Positions 8,666 through 16,100 of a stretch of DNA of 64,000 nt are shown here, piece after piece. Each line of letters opens with the position of its first letter. The first letter of the stretch is position 1. Source of the stretch: Nocardia abscessus (GTDB lineage: Bacteria > Actinomycetota > Actinomycetes > Mycobacteriales > Mycobacteriaceae); the NCBI RefSeq assembly GCF_015477775.1, contig NZ_JADLQO010000004.1, positions 310,001-374,000 on the forward strand, in the 5' to 3' direction. The notes beneath the pieces are model-generated. The model was not told the DNA's origin. It saw only the letters and a list, made by a program, of their open reading frames with translations, and made no database searches. The position numbers and the translations under genes were made by a program.

Positions 8666-9415
8666 TCACCCCAGTTCTTCCGCGGCGGGGATGAGCAGTT
8701 CCGCGCCGGGGCGCAGCCGCATCGGGTCATCGATGCGGTTGGCGACGGCGACGGCACGCCACCGGGTCGGGTCACCGTACTCACGCCAGGCGATCGAGGC
8801 CAGCGTGTCGCCCGCGACCACGGTATGCACCTTGCGCGCGGTCAAACTCCCCGACGTCGGGTTCTGTTTGGCCTGATCACCGGCGATCTCCTCGATGGTG
8901 ACGGTCGCGGTGCCGCGGATCGGCAGGCCGCCGGGGGTGAACAGCGTGTACTTGACCGCGACCGAACTCACGTACGCGGTGAATCCGGTCAGGCTGCCCC
9001 AGTGGAAGATCACCCATGGCGGGCTGCCCTTTTTCTTGTCGTGGCTCTCGTTGGTCGGCACGCAGCAGGCGAACAACCGCTCCACGGTGTCCACCACCTT
9101 GGTGTCGTGCTCCGCGCCTGCGTCGAGAAACATCTCGAGCGTCAATTTGGCCGGGTCCGCGCCCTTGAACTCGGGCACACCGCTTTTCTTGCTTCCCTTC
9201 TGAGCATCGCGATTCCACTTGGCGGACTTGGTGACCGACAGTTCCTTCGGGTTGAACTGGAAGTCGATCTGGCCCCGGCGCGGCCCGGGTTGCAGCGAGC
9301 CCTTCTCCACCGGCGGGTCGCGCACTTCGAGGAACGCGTGCAGGAGCTTCGGCCTGCTGCTGCCGGACTGCGCGCCACCGGCGCTGGTGGCGCTGAAGGC
9401 GATCGGCGCGGGCAT
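8666..9415 (-). CDS. eCIS baseplate/tail adaptor with C-terminal LysM domain (Afp7/Pvc7-like)
   Basis: A 249-residue protein with an N-terminal tail-adaptor region (IDFQFNPKELSVTKSAKW, KLTLEMFLDAG) and a C-terminal LysM module from about residue 193 (VHTVVAGDTLASIAWREYGD, ending LRPGAELLIP). Afp7/Pvc7 proteins of this architecture connect the inner tube to the spike; the LysM fold is used there structurally and need not bind cell wall. It starts 1 nt after the second tube gene ends, so the two are tightly coupled. Confidence 0.92.
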   Translation of the reverse strand: MPAPIAFSATSAGGAQSGSSRPKLLHAFLEVRDPPVEKGSLQPGPRRGQIDFQFNPKELSVTKSAKWNRDAQKGSKKSGVPEFKGADPAKLTLEMFLDAGAEHDTKVVDTVERLFACCVPTNESHDKKKGSPPWVIFHWGSLTGFTAYVSSVAVKYTLFTPGGLPIRGTATVTIEEIAGDQAKQNPTSGSLTARKVHTVVAGDTLASIAWREYGDPTRWRAVAVANRIDDPMRLRPGAELLIPAAEELG

Positions 9416-9416
9416 G

Positions 9417-9854
9417 TCACGCCTTCCCCGGCTCGACGAAGCCGTGATGGGTGATCTCGATCGTTTCCAAGGCGACTTTGGGCGATTCCGCGTTCAGTGA
9501 CGGGCCGGTCCAGCGCACGGGCATGACACCGAGCAGGCCCCACTGCGCGACCACCGTGCCGTCGGCCGTCATCGCCTTGATCTGGCCGGTCTTGCCGCGC
9601 ACCCCGGTCGCGACGCTGCCGAACCACGCGGCCACTTTGGCCGTGTCGGGCGTGACCGGACGGCTCAGCTTGATGTTGCTGAACTTGATCCGAGTCGGCA
9701 GCTGCCATACGTACCCGTTGTTGCCGCCCTCCTCACGCTGCTCCATCACCACCTCGCAGCCGAGGCCCTCGCAGCTGTTGAACGCACCCAGGCTCATGTT
9801 GTCGATGGTCACGACGAAACAGACGCTGACAGCGGGGTCGAGATCGGTGGACAT
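9417..9854 (-). CDS. eCIS inner tube protein, second paralogue (Afp5-like)
   Basis: A 145-residue phage-tail tube-family protein. The opening SVCFVVTIDNMSLGAFNSCEGLGCEVVMEQREEGGNNG and the C-terminal WTGPSLNAESPKVALETIEITHHGF are the usual ends of gp19-like tube subunits. Injection systems of this class often carry one major tube protein (here at 13045-13488) and specialised tube-initiator paralogues next to the spike. Its location beside the LysM adaptor and distance from the sheath suggest the initiator role; that is inference from order. Confidence 0.9.
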   Translation of the reverse strand: MSTDLDPAVSVCFVVTIDNMSLGAFNSCEGLGCEVVMEQREEGGNNGYVWQLPTRIKFSNIKLSRPVTPDTAKVAAWFGSVATGVRGKTGQIKAMTADGTVVAQWGLLGVMPVRWTGPSLNAESPKVALETIEITHHGFVEPGKA

Positions 9855-9875
9855 GGTCGGCTCCTCGGGTCGTGA

Positions 9876-12452
9876 TCAGAGAGGGAGGTCCAGGGCGACG
9901 CCCGCGCGTTCCCTGGCAAGGCGCAGTTCGGCTTTCAGCTTGCGAGCGATCGGCTCGTACAGGCGGTCCACGAGACCGTCGATGTCGGTCGGCGAGGCGC
10001 CGGCTGTGGCCGACGTGGGTTGGGCGGACGCGACGGCCTGCGTCGTGGTCGCATCGGGCGCGGGTGGCGGTGCCGGGTCGGGCCCGACCGTCGAGTGCGT
10101 CGCCGCATGGTCGGAGGTGGCGGGCGGTTCCGCGGCACTTTCCGGCATGTCGCCGGTGTCTGTCGGAGTGCGCTGTAGGTGGGCCGGGTCGTCACGATCC
10201 GGGGCGGTGATCACGGCAGCTTGCGCATACGAGCGACCGGCACGGTGGAGTGTGGTGCTATCGGTGGACGAACGCACGCCCTGCCCGCCTTCCGGAGCCG
10301 ACTGATCGGGCATGCCGAATGTGCGGTGCTCACGCTGGAGCACACGCGGATCCGCGATGCTCGGTAACCGCACGAAACTCGGCGTCTCCGTCCGATGCGG
10401 CGTGCCCGGCATCGGCGACTGTCCGAGCGGGGTTCGACGCTGGAGCAGCAGCGTCCCGGATTGCTTCGAAGTGGGCGGTTCGGCGCGCTGCGAGCGGGTG
10501 GGGGCCGACGTCGGATTTTCGCTGGGCTGCATCGGAGTGGATGACACGAGGTCCGACATCCGCTGCACGGGCGTCGACCCGGTCACCACCGCCAGGGCGC
10601 TCCACGAGGAAGTGCCGATTCCGGTGCGGTCACTCGGCAGCGGGGCGGAAGCGACATGATCGTGCACCGCCGCCGCTCCATGGATCGGCGGTTTCGATGC
10701 ATGCCCGATGGAGGAACCCGGCAGGGTGCGGCCGGTCGTTCGCTGAATCGGGCTCCGCGTACGCGACGGGGTCGAGTCGAGTGACGCCAGCGATCGGGTC
10801 TGCTGCGCGGCGGCGACGGTGGCGGCAGACGATTCTCGTTGTCCGAGGTTCAGGGAGCCTGGTGCAGCGGACAACCCAGACGTGTCTTCCGCGCGATTCT
10901 GTCGTTGCACCGTGGGTACGGTCGATGCCGGAGCGGGCTCCGGCGTGGCACGGGGGATCGATGTAGCGACAGGCATGAATTGGCCTGTGTATCCGACAGT
11001 TTCAGCAATCTGCGGATCCGCCGAGTTCGTGGTGCCGATCATCTCGACACCGCCCATCGGCAGATCGCCGCCATCGGGCGGTGCCGTCGATGGTTCTCGG
11101 CTGTCGAGAAACGAACTTCCGGCCGGGTCCTCGGGGGGCGGTTCGGCGCTCGCCTCCGCGGCACCGTGCTGGTCTACGACAGCTCGGCGCTGAATCACGG
11201 GTAACTCCGGCACCGCGACTCGAGGGGTTCGCGCCGAATCAGCCACGCCACTCGATGCCTGCTGGATTGTGAACCGCTCGGCGTCCGCGGCACGCTGCGC
11301 GGAGAACATTTGCTGTGGACCCGCAATAGTCGGCGGCTTCGGCGCCTGCTCCCTGTGGACGGGGAAACTCGAATCCGCGGCAATCTTGAAATCGGGCTGC
11401 ACATCGACAGCACGCCCTTCGCCGCCCCTCTCTCCGGCATTTGCCGTTCCGTGCACACCGATCCTCTGGCTTGCGTCGGCAGCACCCTCCTGATCGGTTT
11501 CGTGTGGGGTGCTCATCGCACCCGGCAGGCTGGCTACCTGCCCGGATTCGGCGTGCTGCGGGTCGAGCGCCTCGGCCGGAGGCGGAGCACCACCTGTGTC
11601 GATCGATCGCTGTAGGTCAGCGGCACGCTGCACACCTGCCGCGCGTTCCGCGGAGGCGGCACTCTTCTGTTCAGGAAGACGCTGTACGAAACGTTCGGCC
11701 CCGGTGCCGGTTCCGGATTCACCATCCGGGAGCGGAGCGCCGAGACCGTACCGCCGCGGACGTGCCGGTTCCGCTGCAAACTGTCGCTGTATCTGCTGAG
11801 GCGCGGCCGGTACAGACCGGTCCCGGGCATCGGCGATCGGACCCGCGCCGAGCCGATCGGTGTCGTCGAGTCGGCTCGTCCCTTGATCCGGACCGGGAGC
11901 CGCGACCGGCTCCTGCCGGTCCGGCATCGTGTCTGCGGACAATTCCGATTGCAGCTCAGCCGTATTCACGTCGACCGCCGCCGGTAAGGGTGCCGATGAA
12001 TCGGCAGAAGCGGGTGCCAGATGGCGCAACGGCACCTCGACCGCGTCCGCTGCCGACACCATCGACCCCGCGTCCGCGAACGTGGCCACTCGATCGTGGC
12101 GGGTCGGCGTCTCGACCGCTGGTGGTTCGGATCGCGCGCGCAGCGCAGCGGTCGCACCGGAGTTCTCGTCCCGGTTTCGCTGCACCACTGCGGGGTTGGC
12201 GGCCAGTCCGGTGATCACGCCGGACGGCGCGTCGCCGCCGACGGCGTGCGACATCGGCCCACGGAACGAGAAATCGCGACGAGAGACCAGCGCCGACTCG
12301 AACCGGGCTGGGGCGGTGACCAGCGCGACGTCGGTGATGACGCGCTGCACGGGCGGTGCGTCCCGCCACTCCCGGGCTCGGGCTTCGCCGGTCGTCGCCG
12401 ATCCGTCGACGTCACGCCGGCGCCTGGGGAACAGCCGATCCCACAGCCCCAT
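9876..12452 (-). CDS. Long disordered eCIS-associated protein with repeated [VIL]QR motifs
   Basis: An 858-residue protein of low complexity, rich in Ala, Pro, Ser, Thr and Gln. At least 13 copies of a hydrophobic-Gln-Arg motif (VQR, IQR, LQR) are scattered along it at irregular spacing. The C-terminus changes to a charged amphipathic helix (DIDGLVDRLYEPIARKLKAE followed by LRLARERAGVALDLPL), the only part that looks folded. Similar proteins sit in the same place in other actinobacterial eCIS clusters, between DUF6760 and the second tube gene. It is the only candidate here for a tape-measure/lumen protein or a cargo scaffold, but this is inference. Start: gagggaggtga lies just before ATG 12452, overlapping the DUF6760 stop. 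Confidence 0.75.
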   Translation of the reverse strand: MGLWDRLFPRRRRDVDGSATTGEARAREWRDAPPVQRVITDVALVTAPARFESALVSRRDFSFRGPMSHAVGGDAPSGVITGLAANPAVVQRNRDENSGATAALRARSEPPAVETPTRHDRVATFADAGSMVSAADAVEVPLRHLAPASADSSAPLPAAVDVNTAELQSELSADTMPDRQEPVAAPGPDQGTSRLDDTDRLGAGPIADARDRSVPAAPQQIQRQFAAEPARPRRYGLGAPLPDGESGTGTGAERFVQRLPEQKSAASAERAAGVQRAADLQRSIDTGGAPPPAEALDPQHAESGQVASLPGAMSTPHETDQEGAADASQRIGVHGTANAGERGGEGRAVDVQPDFKIAADSSFPVHREQAPKPPTIAGPQQMFSAQRAADAERFTIQQASSGVADSARTPRVAVPELPVIQRRAVVDQHGAAEASAEPPPEDPAGSSFLDSREPSTAPPDGGDLPMGGVEMIGTTNSADPQIAETVGYTGQFMPVATSIPRATPEPAPASTVPTVQRQNRAEDTSGLSAAPGSLNLGQRESSAATVAAAQQTRSLASLDSTPSRTRSPIQRTTGRTLPGSSIGHASKPPIHGAAAVHDHVASAPLPSDRTGIGTSSWSALAVVTGSTPVQRMSDLVSSTPMQPSENPTSAPTRSQRAEPPTSKQSGTLLLQRRTPLGQSPMPGTPHRTETPSFVRLPSIADPRVLQREHRTFGMPDQSAPEGGQGVRSSTDSTTLHRAGRSYAQAAVITAPDRDDPAHLQRTPTDTGDMPESAAEPPATSDHAATHSTVGPDPAPPPAPDATTTQAVASAQPTSATAGASPTDIDGLVDRLYEPIARKLKAELRLARERAGVALDLPL

Positions 12453-12458
12453 CCGTAT

Positions 12459-12614
12459 TCACCTCCCTCGGACTCGGGTGTTGATGCGCTCGATCTCATC
12501 GGCGAAGCGGCGCCGATCCGGGTGTTCCAGATCGAGAATTTCGCCCAGTGGCCAATGGAAGTGGTAAGCGACGTACGAGATCTCCTCGAGCAGCGGGTCG
12601 ACCCCGTACGTCAC
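12459..12614 (-). CDS. DUF6760 family mini-protein of the eCIS cluster
   Basis: A 51-residue protein read from GTG 12614, whose start overlaps the upstream gene's TGA (GTGA). It contains LLEEISYVAYHFHWPLGEIL, then DLEHPDRRRFADEI and ERINTRV. The EEVAYVAYHFHWP...ILDLEHPERRRF pattern is, as I recall, that of DUF6760, a tiny family almost confined to phage-tail-like injection clusters and placed after the tube and chaperone genes, exactly as here. It may be an assembly factor (compare short tail chaperones); no direct function is known to me. It is easily missed because of its length. Confidence 0.85.
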   Translation of the reverse strand: MTYGVDPLLEEISYVAYHFHWPLGEILDLEHPDRRRFADEIERINTRVRGR

Positions 12615-13045
12615 GATTCCCCCACGCGGCTGCCCGCGAGGTCGATGGTGAACTCGTGCGAACAGGACGGGCAGCTGACCGCCGCGCGACTGTGCCCCTC
12701 AGCGTTGATTCGCTGGTACAGGTCCTGCAGGAAGGCGAGATCCGAGGCGAACAGGTCCTCCACGATGCCGGCGTGGATGTCGGTGAACGTGCCGAGCCGG
12801 GTGATCACCCGTGCGATAAGCACCACCGACAGGTACGCCGGATTCTCACGCACCCGGTCGTCGCGCAGCGGAACCAGTTCATCCCGCGCGGTCGCCAGCC
12901 GCATCGCACCTGCGCGGTGCACGGTGCCCGAGGGGTCGAGGTAACCGCGTGGCAGCACGAACGGGAACTCCGTTCGCATCCCCTCCGCCGGGGCCGCGGG
13001 CGCGACGGGCGCGTCCGTGACCGCGGCGTTGTGCACGCGGCGCAC
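12611..13045 (-). CDS. Putative tail assembly/baseplate chaperone with C-terminal zinc ribbon
   Basis: A 144-residue protein between the main tube gene and DUF6760. The N-terminal part (FPFVLPRGYLDPSGTVHRAG, MRLATARDEL, RVRENPAYLSVVLIARVI) resembles the gpE/gp51-type tail assembly proteins of injection systems; the tail has one CPSC pair (residues ~125-128) within an SCSHEF context that may bind metal as a dimer or with a His. GTG 13045 is chosen: it overlaps the tube stop by one base and has GAGG 7 nt upstream. A second GTG at 13036 is possible. Role is inferred from position and resemblance. Confidence 0.7.
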   Translation of the reverse strand: MRRVHNAAVTDAPVAPAAPAEGMRTEFPFVLPRGYLDPSGTVHRAGAMRLATARDELVPLRDDRVRENPAYLSVVLIARVITRLGTFTDIHAGIVEDLFASDLAFLQDLYQRINAEGHSRAAVSCPSCSHEFTIDLAGSRVGES

Positions 13046-13488
13046 TACTCGACCTCGATGTTCTCGTAGGTGACGACCAGTTTCTCGGTGAGCACGCTCG
13101 TGTCGCCCGCCTTCAGCGCGCCGATTTCCAGCGACTTCGGCCACGCGTTGGTCAGCTTGTACCGCTTGAGCGCCTGGCCTTCGTAGTCGTAGACGATGAT
13201 CGCGCCGCCCTTGCGCGCGGCGCCCATCTTGCCGAACCGGCTGTCCTTGACCCACTTCTCGAAGCTGTTGTCGCCGGTGAGGCCGCGCGTCAGCGTGACT
13301 TCTCCCGCCTTGTACCGGCCGGGCAGTTTCTTCACGACGTACTTGCCGTCGGCGGTGTTCTGCTTGAGCTCGATCACGTCCTGTTCGAGCTTGAGCCCGG
13401 AGACCTCCGAAATCTGTTTGATGACCACACCGTCGATTTCCAGTCCGAACGAGTGGCCGACCGAGGTGTCGAGATCGGGGAGCGCCAT
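13045..13488 (-). CDS. eCIS major inner tube protein (Afp1/Pvc1-like)
   Basis: A 147-residue gp19-like tube subunit. SVGHSFGLEIDGVVIKQISE then VSGLKLEQDVIELKQNTADG at the start and LTEKLVVTYENIEVE at the end are typical of the tube protein that stacks in hexamers inside the sheath. It follows the sheath gene after 28 nt, the usual sheath-tube pairing. Its stop overlaps the next start by one base. Confidence 0.95.
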   Translation of the reverse strand: MALPDLDTSVGHSFGLEIDGVVIKQISEVSGLKLEQDVIELKQNTADGKYVVKKLPGRYKAGEVTLTRGLTGDNSFEKWVKDSRFGKMGAARKGGAIIVYDYEGQALKRYKLTNAWPKSLEIGALKAGDTSVLTEKLVVTYENIEVE

Positions 13489-13516
13489 GATGTCCTACTT
13501 CCTGTGCTGCTGCGGG

Positions 13517-15052
13517 TCATTCGTTGACGAGGCTGGTTCCGCCGGAGAACTGAGCGAGTCGGAACACGACGAACTCGGCGGGCTTGACCGGCGCGACACC
13601 GACCTCACAGATCACTTGCCCTACGTCGATCGATTCGGCCGGGTTCGTCTCGCGGTCGCATTTGACGTAGAACGCCTCATCGGGCGTCAGGCCGAACAGC
13701 GCGCCCTTGCGCCACTCGTTCACCAGGAAGGCGCTGATCGTGCGCCGGATGCGGGCCCACAGCGCGTCGTCGTTGGGCTCGAACACCACCCACTGCGTGC
13801 CGTTGAGGATGGACTCCTCCAGGTAGTTGAACAGCCGCCGCACGTTCAGGTAGCGCCAGGACGGGTCCGAAGACAGCGTGCGCGCACCCCACACCCGGAT
13901 GCCGCGCCCCGGGAAGGATCGAATGCAGTTGACTCCGATGGGATTCAGCAGATCGTGTTCGGGCTTGGTGAGCTGCACCCCGAGCGTGAGCGCCCCGCGA
14001 ACCACCTCGTTGGCCGGCGCTTTGTGCACACCGCGAGACTCGTCGTTGCGGGCCCAGATACCGGCCACGTGACCGCTCGGCGGGACGAACCTGGCCGTTC
14101 CCGCGGCCGGATCGAACACCTTGATCCAGGGGTAGTACAGCGCGGCGTATTTCGAGTCGTACCCGGCCTTTTCGACCCGCCACTCCTTGACCTGCTGCGG
14201 GCCCAGGCCGGGCGGCGGATCCAGGATCGCCACCCGGTCACCCATGAGTTCGCAGTGGGTGATCATTTCCTGCTGTACCGCCTGCACCGACTCGAGATCG
14301 ATCGCCCCGCGCTCGTAGGCGCTCATCAGGTCGGGCACCGCCACCATCGTCACCTCGTCGATCGCGGCCAGACCGGAGAACCCGGTCCGCTCGTCGACGT
14401 CGCCCACGTAGTCCTCGGCGCAGATCCGCTCCGGAGTGGGCGGCGGCACGACCGCGGCCAGGGTGACCGACCCGAAGTCCGGCCGGGCCTGCGCGCCACC
14501 CGTCTCCTCGATCGTGATGAGCTTGGATTGCGCCCGCACGACCGTCACCACGTTGTCCTTGCCGCGCTTGATCGTGACCGGTCCGATCGACTCCTCGACC
14601 TTCGAACCGCGCTTGACCACGACCGAGAACTGATCCTCGGGCGCCGCGTCGCCTTCCACCGGCTTGATCTCGACGGTGAGGTCGGCTTTGCCGTCGGCGG
14701 AGTCCAGCGCGGAGATCCGGTAGCCGCCCACTTCCGCCTGCCGTGCGCCCGCGGGCAGCTCGCCGCGCCTCGTGCCGTTGGCACTCCCGTCCAGCCCGAC
14801 CCGGATCACGTAGCAGGCGCCGCCGCCGTTGGCGAAGTATCCGTACACCGCGTGCGCGAGATAGCTGCCCTCGACGAAGGCACCGAACTGCTGGGTGAAC
14901 TGGCTCCAGTTGGTGCACAACGTCGGTTCGTTGAAAGGTCCGTCCGCGGCGAACCCGACGAAGGCCGCCACGGCCGTGCCAACCCCCTCGATCGGTCGCG
15001 ACCCGGCCTCCACCTCCTCGACATACACGCCGGGTGACAGATAGGTCGGCAT
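13517..15052 (-). CDS. eCIS contractile sheath protein (Afp2/Pvc2-like)
   Basis: A 511-residue sheath subunit. The N-terminus YLSPGVYVEEVEAGSRPIEG plus GTAVAAFVGFAADGPFNEP is the universal tail-sheath start (linker arm and first strand), and the C-terminal region has WRYLNVRRLFNYLEESIL, VFEPNDDALWARIRRTI and GLTPDEAFYVKCDRETN, the conserved inner domain that packs on the tube. The length is within the single-sheath range. ATG 15052 has a strong site (gaggaggcgtt). Only one sheath gene is present, unlike Afp-type clusters that have three. Confidence 0.97.
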   Translation of the reverse strand: MPTYLSPGVYVEEVEAGSRPIEGVGTAVAAFVGFAADGPFNEPTLCTNWSQFTQQFGAFVEGSYLAHAVYGYFANGGGACYVIRVGLDGSANGTRRGELPAGARQAEVGGYRISALDSADGKADLTVEIKPVEGDAAPEDQFSVVVKRGSKVEESIGPVTIKRGKDNVVTVVRAQSKLITIEETGGAQARPDFGSVTLAAVVPPPTPERICAEDYVGDVDERTGFSGLAAIDEVTMVAVPDLMSAYERGAIDLESVQAVQQEMITHCELMGDRVAILDPPPGLGPQQVKEWRVEKAGYDSKYAALYYPWIKVFDPAAGTARFVPPSGHVAGIWARNDESRGVHKAPANEVVRGALTLGVQLTKPEHDLLNPIGVNCIRSFPGRGIRVWGARTLSSDPSWRYLNVRRLFNYLEESILNGTQWVVFEPNDDALWARIRRTISAFLVNEWRKGALFGLTPDEAFYVKCDRETNPAESIDVGQVICEVGVAPVKPAEFVVFRLAQFSGGTSLVNE

Positions 15053-15181
15053 AACGCCTCCTCGCTAGAGGTGAACTGTTCTCCTACAGCGTCTTACGAA
15101 GCGCGAGAGCGTTGTACGGCCTAACGGATGTGTGTTCGGGAAGCGGAGACTGCCTCATCGGGCAACCTGAGCTGCTCGGCC

Positions 15182-15346
15182 TTACCCCTCGCGCTCCACG
15201 GCCTGCGCGACCAACTCGGCGACCGCACCGTTACCCGCGGAGCCTTGTTGCCGCTGCAGCACGACCGCTCCGCCCGTCGCCTGCGCCGCTCCGCCGACTG
15301 AATGGCGCGACTTCGCGGTCCGTGGCCACCGCGCGGGCACGGACAT
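15182..15346 (-). CDS. Small LQR/AGN-motif ORF downstream of the DUF4157 gene
   Basis: A 54-residue frame from ATG 15346 to TAA 15182. It carries GGAVVLQRQQGSAGNGAVAE followed by LVAQAV, matching the LQR..AGN.AV..L helix common in proteins of these injection clusters (compare GLQRAAGNAG inside the neighbouring DUF4157 protein). The frame is the same as that of DUF4157 and is continuous with it except for the TAG at 15374-15376, nine codons upstream. No good Shine-Dalgarno sequence precedes ATG 15346. It may therefore be a separate small gene, a 3' remnant of a longer DUF4157 protein, or a stop-codon readthrough extension. Coding seems likely from the motif, the expression route is unknown. 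Confidence 0.5.
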   Translation of the reverse strand: MSVPARWPRTAKSRHSVGGAAQATGGAVVLQRQQGSAGNGAVAELVAQAVEREG

Positions 15347-15373
15347 CTCGGTTCCGGCAAGGTCTCGGGCGGC

Positions 15374-16093
15374 CTAGGCGGGCTGCTCCTCTTCCTCGCT
15401 CTCGGCGCGCTGCACGTAGGTCTGGGCAGTCGTCTCGTCCTCTGCCGGTTCCTCGGTGCGCTGAGCGACGTGGTTGTCCGCGCAGCGTTGGACTTCGTTG
15501 CCGTGGGAAACCTGCGGCGACGGGGGCGCGGACAGGACGCGGTCGGCATTGGCCACCGCCTCGCGTTCGAAGCGGTCGGACGGATCGCTGACCTTCAGCC
15601 CGCCGCCCGCATCGGTGCCGTCGACCGGTCCGCTGCGCTGCTGCACCACGTGGGTCAGTTCGTGGGCGAGGGTATGGCGCCCGGCCGTGGAGGACGGATC
15701 GTAGGCGTCGCGCTGGAACACGATGTTCGAGCCGACGGTGTAGGCGTGGGCGTCGACCGATTTCGCGGATTCGTGTGCGGCGCCATCGGTGTGCACCCGG
15801 ACATCGCCGAAGTCCTGACCGAATCGGGATTCCATGTCGGTGCGCACCTCGGGTTCGAGCTGCCGTCCGCCGCCGGAGGCGACAACTTGGTGGACCGGCG
15901 ACGGATCTTCGAACAACGTTGCGGTGCCCGCGTTCCCGGCCGCGCGTTGCAATCCGATCAGGCCGCTCGGTGAGGCGGCCTCCAGCCGCCCCGACAGTGC
16001 CGCCCGCAGCTGCAACGCGGTCTCCGGCTCCTCCACACGGCCGGACTTCGGCCGCAGCGCGCTCTCGACGTTCTCGTGCTCGTGTTCTCGCAT
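15374..16093 (-). CDS. DUF4157 (eCIS core domain) putative metallopeptidase
   Basis: A 239-residue protein. From about residue 75 it has the DUF4157 pattern: LEPEVRTDMESRFGQDFGDVR, VHTDGAAHESAKSVDAHAYT, VGSNIVF and AGRHTLAHELTHVVQQ, with an intact HELTH zincin motif near residue 145. The family is the best marker of eCIS clusters and is also fused to many exported toxins; it may act as a processing protease or loading domain. Here it stands alone, without a toxin domain. The acidic tail contains further QR motifs (EVQRCAD, VAQRTEE, YVQRAES). The ATG at 16093 follows the PASTA gene by 7 nt, with GTGAGG upstream. Confidence 0.92.
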   Translation of the reverse strand: MREHEHENVESALRPKSGRVEEPETALQLRAALSGRLEAASPSGLIGLQRAAGNAGTATLFEDPSPVHQVVASGGGRQLEPEVRTDMESRFGQDFGDVRVHTDGAAHESAKSVDAHAYTVGSNIVFQRDAYDPSSTAGRHTLAHELTHVVQQRSGPVDGTDAGGGLKVSDPSDRFEREAVANADRVLSAPPSPQVSHGNEVQRCADNHVAQRTEEPAEDETTAQTYVQRAESEEEEQPA

Positions 16094-16100
16094 GATTGCC

